From Siphonodentalium dalli (taxonomy: Eukaryota; Mollusca; Scaphopoda; Gadilida; Siphonodentaliidae), in contig CP136061.1 of the NCBI GenBank assembly GCA_032622095.1, forward strand, positions 86,092,324 to 86,156,323: a stretch of 64,000 nucleotides of DNA, given 5' to 3'. Positions 23,302-33,782 of the stretch are shown piece by piece. The position numbers and the translations under genes are program-made. Position 1 is the stretch's first letter. Every line of letters starts with the position of its first letter. The notes under the pieces were generated by a model, which saw only the letters and a list, made by a program, of their open reading frames with translations, was not told the origin of the DNA and did not search any database.

Positions 23302-24792
23302 GGCAGTGATATATTTACATGTAAAGGTAAATAATGCATCAAATGTAGGATTTTAATAATATCTGCATGTGCATGTCTTACTAACTCTTTAACACTTAAT
23401 TAGTCCGTAATTAATCTTAACTGCACTTCACTATCCCTCATAAACAAATCGTATTGCTTTAATATTTAGTTTCGCGCTAAAACCTAAGTCAGCCCAATAC
23501 TTTTATTGGGATGGGTTGGTTTAACCGCGAAATGTCAGTTGGTTTTCATTGTTGAAATCTAGGTGCTGTGTTTTCAACAAACTCTTATAAACAGTTAAAT
23601 AATGGAACTAAAGTTCTATTATGGTTTGCAAAGCTATTCTACAAGTACAAGGAGACATCCAGACTCACAACTCATCGTTTAGGTATGTTCAATGTACTTT
23701 TATGTTCGTTTCAAATATATATATTTTAACCCATTTTTCCTATTGTCGTCAATAGAGATCCACTTGTGATTCTCCATAATTGGAATATGTCCGTTTTATA
23801 ATTATGGATAGTTCACTTTATAATATGGTAAACTATAATTAATTCTCATTTAATTGCATATTTATAGTTATTACATATTCATCTATACTTTGTGTTTGTG
23901 AAACTTCAAGTAGTAGTTTGTAGAAAGTCTCTGAGAGGAGCATTAATATATCCCTTATGTGTGTATAGGTTATTCTATATAACTAGTAGTATTATTGTGT
24001 AAGGGTGCATTATGTCTGTATGTTGTGAGGTATACCTCTTCCCTTAATCTAGAAATTAGGACTTGTTTATTTGTGTTTGTAGAGTCTACATATCTACATT
24101 TCTACATATCTACATCTACACATCTACATATATGAACATGTACGAGATTAAATGCTATAGATGGGACCATCTATAGTTGGCAGATTGATGATTGTGTATT
24201 GTTGGAGTTCTGCTTGTGATGAGAAGTTTTATTGATGAAAATATAATAGAGATCTAAAGTAATGTATTGAACTTTAATTGCCCCAGCACCTATTGTTCAC
24301 TTAGAGAGCACCAGCCCAACAAATGAGGACTATTAAGCTGAGAGTTGGAAAGAAAGGCGTAGACTTTATATGAAGAAATTATTTAAACCTTGAGATAAAT
24401 GTATATAATTCCATGGAACTATCTCGTGAAAAATAACTGAGTTAGCCGGACATCCGTGGAGTTATACAAATATGCTATTTATTTAGCAATATATTTACAT
24501 GTACATATGTAACAGGAAGCAGATTCCTGTCTGATCGTACGATTCCCGGCAGAATTCAAATGACAACTAGCAGTCAAAAAGGCATACTTTATTAATATAG
24601 CCAAGACATGCATCACATGTCCATTATGGAGTAAGCTGATATGCTTGGTAGGATACAGCATGCCACTTTAAGAAAACAGCAAAGGCAACCAAATACCAGT
24701 AAATATGATTTACTTTAGTATTTGTTTTGAAGCAAAATACCAGCAAATATGATTTACTTTTGTATTTGGCTCCTGGAAGCCGGTGTGACTTT
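23302..24792. other. Possible degenerate 3' LTR and flank; no gene
   Basis: AT-rich DNA downstream of the polypurine tract, with 'tctacatatctacatttctac' type simple repeats near 24095-24135. The extent of any LTR cannot be set without a partner copy. Confidence 0.4.
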
Positions 24793-24945
24793 AACCTGGA
24801 CAATATTACAACCAAAGATCAGCAAAACCATTACTACCTCTATACTGGACCAGGTATGCACCAACTGAGGTGTTTTAGAATTAGGTGATTTTATAATGAG
24901 GAGCATAGCAGATATCGTTGTCCCTCTTGTAATGTTCATTAGAAT
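24793..24945. repeat. 153-bp direct repeat, copy 1
   Basis: Matches 25663-25815 with about five substitutions. The minus strand reads a hydrophobic peptide without stops, ending at a CAG|GTTAAAGT-like donor. The plus strand has one stop in each copy. It could be a duplicated exon or a dispersed repeat. I do not recognise the peptide. Confidence 0.8.
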
Positions 24946-25056
24946 CATTCAATACACTAACACATATAAAATCAATAAAAGTCAGAAGTCTATATATACT
25001 GGGATAATGGTATCACACAATCCCTCGAACAGGTACATGTTCACTGTCCATGTGAG

Positions 25057-25524
25057 TTATTTTGGACGCACCACCCGAATGTTGGGGGCTATGGTAGCAT
25101 GATAACAACATGCGATTCCTGGTCGAACAAGCTGATCAAGATCCTTAGATCTCACGAAATAAAAACATGGTTGAACCGGTGGAGAGAAATGTTCGTGACC
25201 AAACTTCCTTGGAGGTGCTCGGCCTTTAAACTCTTTGCGCCTCCCAGTAAAGTCACGTGTTCGATCGTTCACGGAACTACCTTGGGTCCTCTTTGAACGA
25301 ATCCCTGTCGACCATCGTCGTCTCGTCCGCCTGTGACCTGTTCCCTTGTCTGATTTCTCTCCAACACTATCATTACCACCTTGTTTCTTTCTATGTGATC
25401 TGCATGACATCGCGTGTTTACTACCAAGAACAGATTTTCCGTACAGTCCCGACACATTCTTGGCCTTGGGTCCACGGCTACTCTCGATGCATTGGTCAAC
25501 ATCTGTCCGCCTGCTCTCCATCAC
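25057..25524 (-). CDS. Unrecognised basic ORF (155 aa), low confidence
   Basis: An open frame with a Lys/Arg/Gly/Ser-rich middle (KAKNVSG..., SHRKKQGGNDS..., TGHRRTRRRWS). No domain is recognised. A 77-codon ORF overlaps it in another frame on the same strand, so the coding status is doubtful. It lies between the two copies of the 153-bp repeat. Confidence 0.2.
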   Translation of the reverse strand: MMESRRTDVDQCIESSRGPKAKNVSGLYGKSVLGSKHAMSCRSHRKKQGGNDSVGEKSDKGTGHRRTRRRWSTGIRSKRTQGSSVNDRTRDFTGRRKEFKGRAPPRKFGHEHFSPPVQPCFYFVRSKDLDQLVRPGIACCYHATIAPNIRVVRPK

Positions 25525-25941
25525 CTAGACTACGAAGACGGTGGTGTGGGTTTTTCGTAATGACTGAATAGTGCACAAACACACCACTATCAAAGTCATC
25601 ACACACAATGGACCCATAGCCTTTCCTGACATTAAAACACTTAACAGTCCCATGGTGCCTGTAACCTGGACAATATTACAACCAAAGATCAGCAAAACCA
25701 TTACTACCTCTATACTGGACCAGGTTTGCATCAACTGAGGTGTTTTAGAATTAGGTGGTTTTATAATGAAGAGCATAGCAGATATAGTTGTCCCTCTTGT
25801 AATGTTCATTAGAATAGAGCAGTTAATGAAGACATCCACTTGTATGAACATTATAGGAGGGGCAAATCTGCATCCGCTACACATACACCATTGTGCATTG
25901 GCCACAATTGGGTAGTTTGCGAAAATGGGGCACATTGCCAC
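25525..25941 (-). CDS. Unrecognised ORF (138 aa) spanning repeat copy 2, low confidence
   Basis: Open for 138 codons with hydrophobic segments (e.g. VVMVLLIFGCNIV, LCVMTLIVVCLC). It includes all of the 153-bp repeat, whose first copy has a similar open reading on the same strand with four or five residue changes. No family is recognised. The preserved frame in both copies is the only evidence for coding. It may be a transposon fragment. Confidence 0.25.
   Translation of the reverse strand: MAMCPIFANYPIVANAQWCMCSGCRFAPPIMFIQVDVFINCSILMNITRGTTISAMLFIIKPPNSKTPQLMQTWSSIEVVMVLLIFGCNIVQVTGTMGLLSVLMSGKAMGPLCVMTLIVVCLCTIQSLRKTHTTVFVV
25663..25815. repeat. 153-bp direct repeat, copy 2
   Basis: Second copy of 24793-24945, 870 bp away. 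The flanks are unrelated on both sides. Confidence 0.8.
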
Positions 25942-26379
25942 CTACACTCGCCCGATTACACAATTGGCCAGTTACCAATCGATCATCTAATGCTAAGCTC
26001 TTTTGGCAGTTAATCTCTTATGTGCGTTTTTTTATGTAAGTAAGTGAACCTACCTCTAATATTACATATATTACACGTCTTGAGACAATTATCTGGATCC
26101 TTCACTCCGATGTCACAGGCCCCTGGGGGAAATTACTAAAATACCAATATAGATTATACCAGTGTAATGGTTCCAATGATCGATTTTGACTGAAACCACA
26201 CCAACTATCAAAACCTTACAAAAATCTAGAAATAATTCGATAATTGCAGCAAAAATATCCTCAGGTGTGACTTATTGGCAATAAAATTCCTTTTCATTTG
26301 ACATATAACTCAGCGAAATTTAACGAATCGAAGTCGAGATATCCTATTGCAAACTAGCGAAATCTACCGAACAAATCGC

Positions 26380-26492
26380 GTCGTCCGGTGACCGCCAACA
26401 TACTCGATATGAGTTGTAGAGCTGTCACCACTCCTGGCAATTCAACTACAAACAACAGGATTCACTCCGGCGACCGCCCGTGTCGATGTGAG
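26380..26492 (+). pseudogene. Zinc-finger array relic
   Basis: Two linker-like segments, SSGDRQHT (near 26384) and RIHSGDRPCRCE (near 26458-26490), lie 82 bp apart. That is one finger length (84 bp) minus two bases, so they are in different frames. Zinc ligands between them are mostly lost. It is a relic of a finger array related to the gene at 27608. The MITE at 26505 was inserted just downstream. Confidence 0.6.
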
Positions 26493-26504
26493 ATATAAGA
26501 TATC

Positions 26505-27032
26505 TTAAAGATGGATTATCTCTTTAAATAACAAATTTTAAATAGTTGCGTGGGTATAAAATAATAGATATGAACTGAAGACCTATGTCCGGAAAAGCTT
26601 CTATCAATTAATATTGATTTTATTTCGAATATAAAATCGGGCCCATTTATGTTACTATTTTTAGAAACGACCATTCGGATGAGACCTTATTGCGATATAG
26701 AGCACTGGGCTGTTCCCACGGCTACGCAACGAATGTCAAATGTCACAGATTGGTTGTTTGTATTGTTTTGTTCCAACGATATAAGCGATAACGAGTATAA
26801 TTAACATCTATTTGTGACAAAATTGCACAATATAATTTCTGGTCTCTGTTAACAGTAACCACCATTGTTCGTTAGCTGAACAAACACACCTTTTTAGACC
26901 AGAAAATATTCGAAATAAAATGAATATTAATCGATAGAAGCATTTCCGGACAGGAGTCTTCGATTCAAATCTAATATTTTATACCCCGGTAACTATATAA
27001 TACATGTTTACAAAGAGATAATCCACCTTTAA
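26505..27032 (+). mobile_element. TTAA MITE family 1, full-length copy (528 bp)
   Basis: TTAA at both ends (26505-26508 and 27029-27032). The same length and almost the same sequence as 14808-15335, differing at a handful of sites (e.g. 'ttgttccaacg' against 'ttgttgcaacg'). No ORF. It sits just upstream of the duplicated zinc-finger locus. Confidence 0.85.
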
Positions 27033-27460
27033 GTGTATATCATGATGTGTCATGATGTGTGAGTATTAAGGCCAAAAAATGAAGAACAAAATTAATGATA
27101 TTATTCAGTTTATTTTCCGAACTAACCCGCTTTATCCTTGGTGCCGTATAGTCTAAACTCGAGTAAACGTAGTTACCGGGAACAGGATGCCCGACATAAC
27201 AGACGTTGAACGCAAACTGAATCGATCGCCCAACAAGTGAATCCATTATTCAATACCATATATTTTCTCACATTGCGAACAATGGAACAAAGAAGCGATT
27301 GAATAATTATGTAGCTTCCGTTATACATGTGGATATATCAACATGTTTGATTAAAAGTTATATTCAAACAGGGTTATATATATTTGAGAAACACCGCTCG
27401 TTTGGGATATTTTGTGAGAAAAATCGTGATTACATCCAGGAAATTAACTGTTCCCACAAA

Positions 27461-27630
27461 ACTCTAATGAACGGCGTATCATATATAGAGTGATCTCCCC
27501 TGCTCTAGGACTCTAATGAACGGCGTATCATATATAGAGTGATATCCCCTACTCTAGGACTCTAATGAACGGCCGTACCATATATAGAGTGATCTCCCCT
27601 ACTCTAGGACTCTAATGAACGGCCGTACCA
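27461..27630 (+). repeat. 49-50 bp tandem repeat (x4) duplicating the exon's splice-acceptor boundary
   Basis: Units start at 27461, 27510, 27559 and 27609 with 'actctaatgaacggc' and carry 'tatatagagtgatctcccct' and 'actctag'. The last unit runs directly into the zinc-finger coding sequence, so each unit is a copy of the 3' end of the intron plus the first 20 or so bases of the exon. The duplicated locus at 33510-33580 has only two partial units. Confidence 0.85.
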
Positions 27631-28807
27631 TTGTGATATTTGCTGGAAGTTATTTGTTACCTCCAGCAACTTGATTGCACAGAAAATGAGCCACACTGGC
27701 GACCAACCATACGGGTGCGATATCTGCGGGAAAGCATTCAAATATTCAAGTAGTCTGGTGAGACATAAGAGAACCCACTCCGGTGATCGCCCATATAGTT
27801 GTGATATTTGTGGGAAATCATTCACCGTGTCGGGAAATTTGACTGAACACAACATGACCCACTCCGGCGTTCGCCCGTATCAATGTGACATTTGTGGGAA
27901 AGCTTTCATCGTTTCAGGAAATTTGACTGTACATAAAATGATCCACTCCGGTGACCGAACATATCAGTGTGATAAATGCGAGAAAGCGTTTGCCGACTCA
28001 AGCAAACTGACGAAACATAAACGAATCCACTCTGGCGATCGACCGTATCGCTGTGACCCTTGTGGGAAATCATTTTCTGACTCGGGTAATTTGTCTGCAC
28101 ACAAGAGGATTCACACCAATCAACGACCGTATCAGTGCGATATATGTGAGAAAGCATTCAGCGAATCGGGAAACTTAACGAGACATAAAAGAATTCACAC
28201 AGGTGATCGACCGTATCAATGTGACATTTGTGGGAAATCATTTCTGCAGTTGGCAAGCTTTATTTCACACAAGAGGAGTCACACCGGAGATCGGCCGTAT
28301 CAGTGCGATATCTGCGGGAAAGCATTCACTGGATCCAGCAGTCTTATTAAACATAAGAGAATACATTCAGGCGATCGTCCGTATCAATGTGATATTTGTG
28401 GTAAATCGTTCACTGTGTCGTGCGATTTGATTAAACACAAAAGGGTCCACACGGGCGACCAGCCATATCAATGCGATATTTGCGAGAAATCATTCTCTCA
28501 ACCCAGTAGTTTGATCAGTCATAAACGAATCCACTCCGGTGATCGCCCCTTTAAGTGCGATATATGCGAGAAAGCATTCACTCAATCGGGTGGACTGGCG
28601 AAGCATAAAAGAATCCACACCGGCGACCGCCCGTATCGTTGTGATATGTGCGAGAAAATATTCACTCGATCACATCATCTGGTGAAACATAAAAGAATCC
28701 ACACCGGCGAACAACCATGGTGCGATATATGCGACAAAGCATTCACTACAACGGGTGGTCTGACGAGACATAACAGAATCCACTCCGACGACCGCCAGTG
28801 TAATTAG
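27608..28807 (+). CDS. C2H2 zinc-finger protein exon, 13 complete fingers plus one degenerate
   Basis: The frame is open from a likely splice acceptor (CTCTAG at 27602-27607) to the stop at 28807. The first in-frame ATG is at 27671. Before it, the frame already encodes ERPYHCDICWKLF, a finger whose first His is Gln, so the ATG at 27671 is probably internal and the N-terminus lies in an upstream exon not identified here. Thirteen fingers follow at 28-residue spacing with S/T-G-D-R-P-Y linkers. One linker is TNQRPY and the last finger is one residue short before its first Cys (PWCDIC). A nuclear DNA-binding role is expected. No effector domain is visible. Finger identities differ mainly at helix positions, as in rapidly diversifying polyzinc-finger families. 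Confidence 0.8.
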   Translation, partial: DSNERPYHCDICWKLFVTSSNLIAQKMSHTGDQPYGCDICGKAFKYSSSLVRHKRTHSGDRPYSCDICGKSFTVSGNLTEHNMTHSGVRPYQCDICGKAFIVSGNLTVHKMIHSGDRTYQCDKCEKAFADSSKLTKHKRIHSGDRPYRCDPCGKSFSDSGNLSAHKRIHTNQRPYQCDICEKAFSESGNLTRHKRIHTGDRPYQCDICGKSFLQLASFISHKRSHTGDRPYQCDICGKAFTGSSSLIKHKRIHSGDRPYQCDICGKSFTVSCDLIKHKRVHTGDQPYQCDICEKSFSQPSSLISHKRIHSGDRPFKCDICEKAFTQSGGLAKHKRIHTGDRPYRCDMCEKIFTRSHHLVKHKRIHTGEQPWCDICDKAFTTTGGLTRHNRIHSDDRQCN

Positions 28808-29108
28808 TCTCAGACACACACATGTGTAACGTGAGATAAATACCATATCTACAAGGAAGTTTACACATATACAATTATGGCATATATGATAAGGTAACGA
28901 GATAAATTGAAGGCAACCCGAGATCACGACCTGAACTTAAGTGTCAATGTACTGCAAAATATCGCTAAATATCAGGTCATCTTTGAAGATGAACAACAGA
29001 GTTGTAATGGAACTGTAAACCATAATATGATTGGGATTGTAAATGTTTCAATTTAATGTATAGTTCACCAGTCAGCGATAAAATTGGTTTATATCATCAT
29101 TATATATA
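28808..29108. other. 3' flank of zinc-finger exon
   Basis: Probable 3' UTR and downstream DNA. It is conserved in the duplicate locus (41909-41960 and 42555-42690). No ORF is present. Confidence 0.5.
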
Positions 29109-29683
29109 TTAAAGGTGGATTATCTCTTTGTAAACATGTATTATATAGTTACCGGGGGGGGGGATATTAGATCTGAATCGAAGACGCTTGTCCGGAAATG
29201 CTTCTATCGATTTATATTCTTTTTATTTCGAATATTTTCTGGTCTAATAACACATTCGAAATAGTTGGGTGGGTATAAAGTAATAAACATGAACTGAAGA
29301 CCCCTGTCCGGAAATGCTGCTATCAATTATTATTGATTTTATTTCAAATATTTTATTGGGACCGTTTATTTGTCTATTTTTAGAACAGACCATTCGGGTG
29401 ATACCATATTGCGATATAGAGCATTAGACTTTTCCTATGGCTACGTACCGAACGACAAATGTCCCAGATTGATTGGTTGTATTGTTTTATTCCATAGTTA
29501 TAAGCGATAATGAGTATCATTAACGTTTATTTGTGATAATATTACACAATTCAATTTCTAGTCTCTGATAACAGTAACCACTATTGTTCGTTAGCTTAAA
29601 CAACCACACCTTTTTCGACCAGAAAATATTCGAAATAAAAAATGAATATTGATCGATAGAAGCATTTACGGACAGGAGTCTTG
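29109..29683. mobile_element. TTAA MITE family 1, rearranged copy
   Basis: 29109-29253 is the element's right end in inverted orientation (TTAAAGGTGGATTATCTC...'ttttctggtct'). From about 29254 it switches to the body in normal orientation ('gaaatagttgggtgggtata' onward) and stops near 'gacaggagtcttg', short of the normal right terminus. It is a hybrid, or one end was replaced by gene conversion or template switching. A G10 run lies at about 29155. Confidence 0.7.
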
Positions 29684-29945
29684 TGATATGCCTCAATGAG
29701 TGGAGAAGACATTACTGTTCATAAACAATCGATGTGTTTATTCTGGATATATCATTCAAGCATTATCTAAGCGAAATTACGAAGAGCACATTTCTTCTAT
29801 TTTACTTCGTACACATTTAAAGCACGGACCCCTTGTTCCGGTTACAGATACCGAAACGAACCATAACATTTCCCCCGCTCTATAAAAATGAAAGCATATA
29901 TATGGAAATAAAGACATATACAAAATATGAGCTAAATGCACACCA

Positions 29946-31985
29946 TTAACCAACATAGTCAGAATGCCGGTATGGTAATCTGAATGTGCAGTCACTTCTA
30001 ATATCACCAGCAAAGTTACTTATGGTAGGCCCCCCAATGTCCGAACTAGAATTATTTGCAACTGGCTGATCAGCATTGCAACTTGAATTAGAAAATAAAT
30101 GAGCATTGAAATTGTGAAGGTTTTTGAGCTGTTCAGTGACAGGGAATTTACATAATGGAAATTTTGAAGAATTCCACACTTTTCCATCCTCCAACTCAAA
30201 TGTAAACTGAGCTTTCTGAGCTACAATATTTAACGGTTTGGAGAACACTGGTTCACCTTTATTTACCTTCTTATTAGATTTAACTCTTACATAGTATCCA
30301 ACCTTGAATTAATTAAATTTAGCTTTCCTGTCACTGTCTGCCTTTGACTTGTAATACCTTCTTGGATACTTTGGAAAAATCCACTACAGGGGATGACTTG
30401 ACCCCTTGAATATCCAAATCTGTATACATATGTCTGCCATGAAGTAACATTGAAGGTGATTGGCCGGTTGTTGCATGTGGTGCACTACGATATATACATA
30501 AGAAATTCAAAAGTGATGTTTTGAATGGGTTGCTTTCAATTAATGCAGTTTAAAGGCATCTTTAAAAACCCTATTGAACCGCTCAATAGCACAATTGCTT
30601 TGTGCATGATAATTAAGATCTGGTATATTTAATGTTTCTGTTCTTAAGAAATTGTTCAAACTCGAATGAAGTGAAAACAGACCCATTGTCTGTAACAATT
30701 TCCTGAATGAAACCTTCACGGCTAAACAATGTTTGAAGAAACTCAATTACTGTTTGAGAAGTAACAGTTGAACATAATGCAACCACATGCCATTTACTGT
30801 AATAATCAATTGGTGTAATAGCATAACGACTTGATTGAGGCACTTTCTCCATAGGACCAACTACATCTATGGCAAGCTCGATTGGGTAGTTCAACAGGTG
30901 TTAAGGGTGGATCCTGAGTTGTACCCACAGCTGTTTTGTCATGTTGTTGACAAACTACACAATCTCTGATCACATTATCTACCACCTTATCCATAGCTGG
31001 CCATCAGTATATAATAATCTCAATCTCTGCTTTGTACGAACAATACCATAGTCGCATTCATGAGCAATATTAACAATTTTGAATTGAAGGTCTACTGGTA
31101 CAGAACAATTCTATCATTCTTCACCAGAAAATGTTCTACAACTGAAAGTTCATCACGCACATGATAAATAGGTAATTTTGCAGTGCTTATCATTTTCTTA
31201 ATTGGCCACTGTGTTTGCATGTAATAAATAACTGTTTGAACGGTGTCATCGTTATCTTATGAATGAATGAATTTGTGCTTGGAAATAAAATCATTCTCAG
31301 ATTCTATGAGGCTACAAATAACTTCATCTTCAACATCAAATCCATTTGTCGTAGCAAGTGGCACTCGACTCAGCTCACCTGCGACTTTGTTTTCAGAGCC
31401 TTTACAGTATCTGACAACATAATTATAGTTCATCAACCTGGCTGCCCATCGCGCTATTCTCATAGGTTGTCTTCCTGAACCTGATGTTGAAAGAAGTGTT
31501 CGGAGGCTTTGGTGATCCGTACGAAGTTCGAATGCACGACCCCATAAAAATGTATGCCATCGTTCGCATGCCCAATTCCCATACACAAGCTAATGCCTCC
31601 TTTTCCCCCGACTGAATATTTCCACTCGTTTTCCGTTAACGATCGGGATGCGAAAGCAACTGTGTACTCTTTTCCATCACGTATTTGGGTCAACACCCAA
31701 AGCGTACCCTGATGCATCAGCTGTTACCGTGGTTGACAAGCTGGGGTCAAACATTGACAATCCATCACAGTTTTTTTTATCGCATTACGCATGTCATCAA
31801 AACTGCTTTGTTGTTCCTGTGACCAGATGTATGGAACATCTTTTTGGAGAAGTTTCCGCAAATTCTCTACTCTGGATGCATAGTCATAAAGAAACTTAGA
31901 GTAATAACCCACAAGTCCTAGGAAAGACTGTAATGACGTAGTGTCCCTTGGTGGATCTGTATGCAGTATGGCTTCCACATGTTCT
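29946..31985 (-). pseudogene. 5'-truncated, decayed Ty3/gypsy pol fragment
   Basis: Reading on the minus strand from 31985 down: the RT end motif FLGLVGYYSKFL (31724-31978); RNase H with VAFASRSLTENEWKYS (about 31640) and ELRTDHQSLRTLL (about 31525); an integrase zinc region CVVCQQHDK (near 30950); then the integrase core with AIDVVGPME, VTDNGSVFTS and CAIERFNRVF (30540-30890); and a C-terminal piece at 29946-30248. Frames shift repeatedly and stops interrupt each domain. No RT catalytic YxDD, gag or LTR was found, so this is a degraded fragment. It is divergent from the element at 16905. Confidence 0.8.
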
Positions 31986-32029
31986 GGATCAGGGAAAATA
32001 CTAGTTTCCGAAATAACATACTAACATAA

Positions 32030-32115
32030 TAAAAAAGTTCCCTTGTTTTGTAATCATGGAATATGATCTCTACGGGCGTCAGCTGGAGTAGAGATTCATG
32101 GCATGATCTAGTCTG
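32030..32115 (+). repeat. Dispersed repeat with hairpin core, copy 1
   Basis: 'aaaagttccc' ... 'ctctacgggcgtcagctgg' ... 'agtagagattcatggcatg' ... 'atgatctag'. The same blocks in order occur at 45540-45625. The core CTCTAC...GTAGAG can pair. Function is unknown. Confidence 0.55.
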
Positions 32116-33086
32116 TCATCTGCTTTTCTTGACTGAACACCTTCTAAATGAATAATTTGGAACAATTTAACTTTTGCTGCTGCATTGCCAAATATTAAAT
32201 TTTTTCACCGGTACGATACGTCGAAAGACTTGCCTCGGAGTTTTGTTTTTTATAGTTGTTTTGACACATCGATCATATACATTGTATATATAGTGAATAA
32301 TGTCAGCTAAATGTGTGTATAGTCCGCCAAATTTGTTGGCATCTGGTGATATATGTTCATTTCATGATAGCATGATAGAGCATAGTATCCACATCTCTTC
32401 CCAAAAAATATAGGTTGAAATCATGGTCATACTAGTTGTATTGGCCCTGCATGTGTGTATAACCAAACAAGACAGAGCATAGTATCTATCTGGATATAAT
32501 ATCCCAAACGTGATATTAGTAGGCCCTATGTGTCGTGCAGGTATGTCGGAGCATGGTACCCATTGAATTTCCCAAATAAATGGATGGATTCAATTTGAAT
32601 ATTAGTAGGCCCCTGTGTACAACGCAATTACATGCATTGCTAGTTGGACATGTTAGCCATGCATTGACACGAATTTTATAGGTAGAGTAGTCCAATTGTA
32701 CAGGCCATTTGACTTGGAATTTTATGGTTTGTGCATGAAGAGTTTATTCTTCGAGACAATAATGTGACAATCCATTTAGTATAGAAAAGGTTAATGGTAA
32801 GATCGTTGTGTTAGACCAATGACAAACTGTAGAGGATATTCGCCATTGTGCTAAAATAAATGTTTTGCCTATATCTGAAGAAAATATGTGTATTTTCAAA
32901 TTGAAGCAGCCAATACAATTCCAGAACATTTCAATATCGAGCCGAACGAGGATCATGTGTATTTCTGTATATACAGTATGATGCAAATTTGAGTGCCGGT
33001 ATTTTAAAAGAAAACATCGAACGCGAAACTCTCCGGATGTATAAGGTTTATACCCGGTATATTTCCTATGACATGGCATCATTATA
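32116..33086. other. No gene seen
   Basis: AT-rich sequence with weak internal repetition ('agagcatagtatc' near 32378 and 32470, 'agtaggcccc/tatgtg' near 32518 and 32606). A 112-codon minus ORF (32744-33082) has no recognisable domain and is not called. Confidence 0.5.
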
Positions 33087-33782
33087 TTTTCCGAACTAAC
33101 CCGCTTTATCCTTGGTGCCGTATAGTCTAAACTCGATAAACGTAGTTACCGGGAACATGATGCCCGACATAACAGACGTTGAACGCAAACTGAATCGATC
33201 GCCCAACAAGTGTATCCATTATTCAATACCATACATTTTCTCACATTGCGAACAATTGAACATTCAATTGAATAATTTTGTAGCTTCCGTTATTCGTGTG
33301 GATATATCAACAGGTTTGATTACAAGTTGTAATATATTTCTAAGAAACACCGCTCGTTTGGGATATTTTGGAAGAAAAATCGTGATTACATCCAGGAAAT
33401 TAACTGTTCCCACAAAACATTCACATAATCAGACAATTGTGATAATCCATACTGTTGTGTCATTTATCGGAAATAATTAAATCATTTAATGACGGCTGAA
33501 CAGAGTTCACCTACTCTAATGAACGGCCGTATATAGAGTGACTTCCCCTACTATAGGACTCTAATGAACGGCCGTATCATTGTGATATCTGCGGGAAAGC
33601 ATTCAAATATTCAAGTAGTCTGGTGAGACATAAGAGAACCCACTCCGGTGATCGCCCATATAGTTGTGATATTTGTGGGAAATCATTCACCGTGTCGGGA
33701 AATTTGACTGAACACAAAATGACCCACTCCGGCTATCGCCCGTATCAATGTGACATTTGTGGGAAAGCTTTCATCGTTTCAG

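Larger units (their letters stand above)
16905..23310 (+). mobile_element. Decayed Ty3/gypsy LTR retrotransposon
   Basis: Domain order is gag (with zinc knuckle), protease, reverse transcriptase, RNase H, integrase, then a long acidic C-terminal region. This order is diagnostic of Ty3/gypsy. A purine run AAGAGGGGGGAGGACG at about 23286-23301, 3' of the coding region, looks like the polypurine tract that marks the start of a 3' LTR (then TGGCAGTGATA). No matching 5' LTR or primer-binding site was found. At least three frame breaks and one in-frame stop are present (see parts), so this copy is not autonomous. Confidence 0.85.
27113..29072 (+). repeat. Segmental duplication unit, copy 1 (about 2 kb, zinc-finger locus)
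   Basis: Starts at 'ttttccgaactaacccgc' and ends near 'tgtttcaatttaatg'. The same sequence appears in pieces at 33087-33786, 36680-36705, 41120-41960 and 42555-42690. It includes 5' non-coding sequence, the finger exon and about 260 bp of 3' sequence, so the whole locus was duplicated, not just the coding exon. Confidence 0.85.

Noticed and set aside
33112-33480. 122-codon ORF upstream of the zinc-finger duplicate
   Set aside because: The homologous stretch in copy 1 (27130-27490) does not keep the same frame open, so it is probably non-coding intron or 5' flank.
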